From contig JASLFR010000086.1 in the NCBI GenBank assembly GCA_030150565.1, positions 1-8,892 on the forward strand: 8,892 nucleotides of DNA, in the 5' to 3' direction. Under the pieces are notes generated by a model, which was given only the letters and a program-made list of their open reading frames with translations, was not told the origin of the DNA and searched no databases. Origin of the DNA: Cardiobacteriales bacterium. GTDB lineage: Bacteria; Pseudomonadota; Gammaproteobacteria; Cardiobacteriales; Wohlfahrtiimonadaceae. Shown piece after piece: positions 6,953 to 8,892 of this stretch. Numbering within the stretch: the stretch's first letter is position 1; every line of letters begins with the position of its first letter. Position numbers and translations under genes: made by a program.

Positions 6953-7426
6953 ATGAAAACTATGCAAAAAGGTTTCACATTAATCGAATTAATGATCGTT
7001 GTTGCGATCATCGGTATCCTCGCAATGTTCGCACTTCCTGCGTACCAAGACTACACAAAGCGTACACACGTTGCTGAAGGTATCCAATTAGCAGCATCAG
7101 CTAAGTCAGCAATCACTGAGTACTACTCAACAGAGGGTGTGTGGATTACAGGTTCTGATCTTAATGCTCAAGCGGGTATTGCTGAACCAAGTGAGATTAC
7201 AGGTAACGCAGTTACATCAATCACTGTTTTAGAGCCAGCAGCTACAGATAAAGGTAACCAAATTCAGATCGAGTACAACCAAAAAGTTGATGCTACTGAT
7301 AAGTACATTCTTCTTGAGGCAACAGGCGCAACAGATGCTGGCTCAATTGAGTGGGATTGTGGTGCTCCAGCTACTAACGGTGTTCAAGCGAAATATCGTC
7401 CAGCAAACTGCCGCGGTACTATCTAA
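6953..7426 (+). CDS. pilA: Type IVa major pilin (pilin 1)
   Basis: This is the structural subunit of type IV pili, made as a prepilin, cleaved by PilD and assembled from the inner membrane. The seven-residue leader MKTMQKG ends in the required glycine. Mature Phe+1 and Glu+5 follow in FTLIELMIVVAIIGIL, and the hydrophobic helix is conserved up to about residue 30. The mature protein has 150 residues. Cys136 and Cys153, with 16 residues between, should form the C-terminal disulfide loop, ending in the KYRPANCR motif. The ribosome binding site is AAGGA at 6938-6942, ten bases from the ATG. The gene uses TTC, ATC, TAC, AAC and GGT heavily, unlike its two paralogues, so it is probably the abundant pilin. 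A strong terminator follows. Confidence 0.94.
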   Translation: MKTMQKGFTLIELMIVVAIIGILAMFALPAYQDYTKRTHVAEGIQLAASAKSAITEYYSTEGVWITGSDLNAQAGIAEPSEITGNAVTSITVLEPAATDKGNQIQIEYNQKVDATDKYILLEATGATDAGSIEWDCGAPATNGVQAKYRPANCRGTI

Positions 7427-7468
7427 TTAGTATCTATTAAAAAAGGCATTCATAAGAGATGCTAGATT

Positions 7469-7498
7469 AAAAGCACATCCAACTGGATGTGCTTTTTT
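7469..7498 (+). terminator. Strong Rho-independent terminator between pilins 1 and 2
   Basis: AAAAGCACATCC (7469-7480) pairs perfectly with GGATGTGCTTTT (7485-7496) around an AACT loop, and the second arm runs into six T residues ending at 7498. It lies 43 nt after the pilin 1 stop and only 15 nt before the pilin 2 ATG. It should strongly limit read-through into pilin 2. Confidence 0.92.
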
Positions 7499-7513
7499 AA
7501 TGGGAGAGAGAAA

Positions 7514-7993
7514 ATGAGACGGATTCGTAAAGTAGAAGGATTTACCATTATTGAGTTGATGATTGTGGTGGCGATCATCGGTATTTTAGCGCTCTTTGCG
7601 CTACCAGCCTACCAAGATTACACAAAGCGCACCTACGTTGGGGAGGGGATCGAGCTTGCAACCGCAGCGCGCTTAGCAGTTGTTGAGCATTTTACTGATC
7701 GTGGCGAGTGGGCCGAGAATAATGAAGCGTTAGGGTTAGCAGATAAATTAGAGATTACAGGAACAGCGGTTCAGAGTATTGAGGTAAAACCCGCTCCTAA
7801 AAATGACCCAACAACAGGGAACACAATCGAGATTCTCTACACTCGCAAAGTGGATGCGCTCAATAATGTGGCACGCCTTGTTGCAAAAATTCCTACCAAT
7901 AGTGCCTCAATTATTTGGCTCTGTGGAGCACCCACCCAAAATGGGGTTAATTATAAGTATCTCCCCTCTAACTGCCGTATGAATGTTGATTAA
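7514..7993 (+). CDS. Type IVa pilin paralogue (pilin 2)
   Basis: This 159-residue prepilin has a nine-residue basic leader, MRRIRKVEG, then FTIIELMIVVAIIGIL with Phe+1 and Glu+5. Cys137 and Cys154 have the same spacing as in pilin 1, and KYLPSNCR closes the loop. The first 35 mature residues are almost identical to pilin 1, while the middle is divergent. I chose the ATG at 7514 because GGGAG at 7502-7506 lies seven bases upstream. An in-frame ATG at 7487 sits inside the terminator stem and would place extra residues before the leader. Codons are ordinary for this genome (ATT, TTT, GAG, TTA), unlike pilin 1. No promoter is visible between the terminator and the gene, so expression probably depends on read-through. 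It may be a minor or alternative pilin. Confidence 0.9.
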   Translation: MRRIRKVEGFTIIELMIVVAIIGILALFALPAYQDYTKRTYVGEGIELATAARLAVVEHFTDRGEWAENNEALGLADKLEITGTAVQSIEVKPAPKNDPTTGNTIEILYTRKVDALNNVARLVAKIPTNSASIIWLCGAPTQNGVNYKYLPSNCRMNVD

Positions 7994-8010
7994 AAAGTGT
8001 CAAAAAGTGT
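7992..8010. repeat. Tandem AAAAAGTGT repeat at the pilin 2 end
   Basis: AAAAAGTGT occurs at 7992-8000, overlapping the pilin 2 stop codon, and again at 8002-8010. The same nonamer occurs at 6703-6711 upstream of pilin 1. Its GTGT(C) part resembles the short motif recognised by PilR. It lies about 145-160 bp upstream of the second sigma-54 promoter, comparable with the spacing upstream of pilin 1. Confidence 0.5.
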
Positions 8011-8015
8011 TACTC

Positions 8016-8047
8016 ACTGCCAAAAATTGGCGCCAATTTTTGGCAGT
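8016..8047. repeat. 32-bp perfect palindrome upstream of the second sigma-54 promoter
   Basis: ACTGCCAAAAATTGGC (8016-8031) is followed directly by its exact reverse complement GCCAATTTTTGGCAGT (8032-8047), with no spacer. It contains two inverted, abutting copies of the GCCAAAAATTGGC element found once at 6667-6679 upstream of pilin 1. As DNA it could be a tandem operator or enhancer site about 110-140 bp upstream of the -24 element. As RNA it would be a long hairpin that could end the pilin 2 transcript, although only TTT follows it. Bases 8048-8152 between it and the promoter hold no gene I can see. Confidence 0.7.
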
Positions 8048-8152
8048 TTACGATTATTTCGCCTTCTAAGTTCTCAATAATCCCAAAAAGTAGCTATCGA
8101 TAAACTCTTTATGATCAGTTAGTTGCATCTTCAGGCATCGATCTATAAGATT

Positions 8153-8168
8153 TGGCATTTAAGTTGCT
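8153..8168 (+). promoter_or_regulatory. Second sigma-54 (RpoN) promoter
   Basis: TGGCAT (8153-8158) and TTGC (8164-8167) have the same spacing as the pilin 1 promoter, with GG and GC 12 bp apart. The last base of the -24 hexamer is T instead of the preferred C. Downstream the two promoters share TTGCTTTATAG, which suggests a common origin. Transcription should start near 8179, about 420 nt before pilin 3 and just before the structured RNA region. Confidence 0.8.
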
Positions 8169-8178
8169 TTATAGAAGG

Positions 8179-8572
8179 GTAGGCATTTAATGAGAGTTAA
8201 ATGAAGTGGAACGATCTGCATCAGCAGGTCACTTTGAGTAAAGGATGACTCACCCATTTGCTGGTAGCTGTGGTGGCATTTATCAGCAAATTGACGTTAA
8301 TCTTTAGAAACTATCTGAAGTATAGACGTTGAGGAGTAGGATCTATCTCTGATAGATTCTGCTCCAATAGTTAGATAACAGGGAATGCGATACAAAGTTC
8401 TCTTGCTGCTCTATAAAGCCTCTAACTACTGGTATCAATCATCGAAGTTACATTTACACTCCCAAACTCGATCGATAATGCCAATAGGGGCAGTGCAGAA
8501 ATCCTCTCTTTTAGGAAGTAGTAGAGAGAGTGGGATAGAGAGTATTTTGCGCATTCCCTGTCTATCTTTTTT
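8179..8572 (+). ncRNA. Putative structured RNA of about 395 nt, family not recognised
   Basis: The interval from the predicted sigma-54 start to a T-run has no convincing gene and is densely folded. Hairpins in order: CATTTAA/TTAAATG (8184-8203); GATCTGC/GCAGGTC with an ATCA loop (8213-8230); TGAGT/ACTCA (8235-8252); ATTTGCTGGTA/TATCAGCAAAT (8256-8291); a compound stem (8293-8330) containing CTTTAG/CTGAAG; a 15-bp stem GGAGTAGGATCTATC (8333-8347) with 8351-8365. A long-range 17-bp helix then pairs 8373-8389 with 8550-8567, one bulged C, enclosing further stems (8409-8414 with 8535-8540; 8420-8430 with 8517-8526; 8441-8449 with 8465-8472). Several stems contain G-T positions that pair only in + strand RNA. 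It could be a free small RNA or a leader attenuating pilin 3. I see no known family in it. Folding was done by eye. Confidence 0.55.
8550..8572 (+). terminator. 3' arm of the closing helix plus T-run
   Basis: The arm 8550-8567 (its partner is 8373-8389) runs straight into TTTTTT at 8567-8572. The partner arm lies about 160 nt upstream, unusual for an intrinsic terminator unless the enclosed domain folds compactly. A local alternative exists: GATAGA (8534-8539) with TCTATC (8561-8566). The two pairings exclude each other, as in an attenuator. Confidence 0.5.
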
Positions 8573-8597
8573 AATCATGAATAATTAAGAGTGAGAG

Positions 8598-8892
8598 ATG
8601 AGACGCGATATATCAGGTTTTACCCTTATTGAGTTGATGATTGTGATTGCAATTATCGGTATTTTAGCGATGTTTGCCTTGCCAGCCTATCAAGATTATA
8701 CAAAGCGCACGCATGTCGCTGAAGGGTTGCAATTAGCAGGTGCTGTAAAGAATGCGGTAACTGAAAGTTATTCAACCAATGGTGTTTGGCCAGAAAATGC
8801 CGCCGAAGCGGGAATTGCAAATCCAAAAGAGATTAAGGGTAATGCAGTTGAACGTATTACGTTGATTCCTCCAGGGCAATCAGCTGATGCTA
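8598..8892 (+). CDS. Type IVa pilin paralogue (pilin 3), 3' truncated by window end
   Basis: The reading frame from the ATG at 8598 runs open to the window end, giving 98 residues. The leader MRRDISG is seven residues long and is followed by FTLIELMIVIAIIGIL with Phe+1 and Glu+5. The segment MFALPAYQDYTKRTHVAEG is identical to pilin 1, and later stretches (YSTNGVW, AGIANPKEIKGNAV) match pilin 1 better than pilin 2. The C-terminal cysteine loop lies beyond the window. AAGAG at 8587-8591 is a modest ribosome binding site. Codons are ordinary for the genome, unlike pilin 1. The gene begins 25 nt after the T-run of the structured RNA region and would be transcribed from the second sigma-54 promoter if read-through occurs. 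Confidence 0.92.
   Translation, partial: MRRDISGFTLIELMIVIAIIGILAMFALPAYQDYTKRTHVAEGLQLAGAVKNAVTESYSTNGVWPENAAEAGIANPKEIKGNAVERITLIPPGQSADA

Noticed and set aside
7487..7513. Earlier in-frame ATG for pilin 2
   Set aside because: It lies in the terminator stem and would add nine residues before a normal leader. The ATG at 7514 has a good ribosome binding site.
6667..8047. CRISPR array or DNA uptake sequences
   Set aside because: The A-tract palindromes are irregularly spaced, few in number and sit upstream of promoters; there are no regular spacers, and no uptake motif I know matches them.
8373..8572. 6S RNA or a cyclic-di-GMP (GEMM) riboswitch
   Set aside because: The length and closing helix recall 6S RNA, and a pilin gene downstream would suit a c-di-GMP sensor. 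I do not see the conserved 6S central bubble or the conserved GEMM motifs. A covariance-model search would settle it.
8373..8572. MITE-like mobile element bounded by 17-18 bp inverted repeats
   Set aside because: The inverted ends could be terminal repeats, but I see no target-site duplication outside them, and the enclosed stems and T-run fit an RNA better. Multiple genomic copies would revive this reading.
8385..8588. A 67-codon open frame on the + strand
   Set aside because: Its ATG lies inside the closing helix of the structured RNA with AGGGA directly abutting the start codon, so there is no usable ribosome binding spacing. The translation has no recognisable domain, and the frame is better explained by RNA structure.

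Overview
The window looks like chromosomal DNA from a gammaproteobacterium. ZapD, an acpP-fabF-mltG-tmk-holB block and sigma-54-driven type IVa pilins next to the end of pilD point there. The pilin C-termini (CGAP...KYRPANCR and CGAP...KYLPSNCR) do not let me name a genus. An order such as Cardiobacteriales is possible but is only a guess. All recognised genes are on the + strand.

Layout. (1) 2-2207: the last codons of a prepilin peptidase (pilD), then coaE, zapD and fabG, tightly spaced and probably co-transcribed. (2) 2204-2675: acpP as its own unit, with a near-consensus sigma-70 promoter over the fabG stop codon, a structured leader, and a GGAA-capped hairpin plus a terminator after the gene. 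(3) 2709-6640: fabF, mltG, tmk and holB in one compact operon; the pabC gene often found between fabF and mltG is absent. (4) 6641-8892: a type IV pilin locus with three tandem pilin genes, the third cut by the window end. It has two sigma-54 (-24/-12) promoters, clusters of palindromes at enhancer-like distance upstream of each, a strong terminator between pilins 1 and 2, and a stretch of about 395 nt (8179-8572) without a convincing gene that is almost entirely folded as RNA.

How it fits together. FabG, AcpP and FabF act in fatty acid elongation; CoaE makes the coenzyme A that supplies the AcpP prosthetic group; ZapD and MltG serve division and the cell wall; Tmk and HolB serve DNA synthesis. 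The PilD fragment is the end of the enzyme that would process the pilins encoded 7 kb downstream. Pilin 1 has its own sigma-54 promoter and the codon style of a highly expressed gene. Pilin 2 follows the pilin 1 terminator with no visible promoter of its own. Pilin 3 lies behind the second sigma-54 promoter and the structured RNA.

The most promising undescribed element is the 8179-8572 region. It starts at the predicted start site of a sigma-54 promoter, runs through six successive hairpins and a 17-bp long-range closing helix, and ends in six T residues, 25 nt before pilin 3. I do not recognise it as a known RNA family. It may be a free small RNA or a cis-acting attenuating leader for pilin 3.
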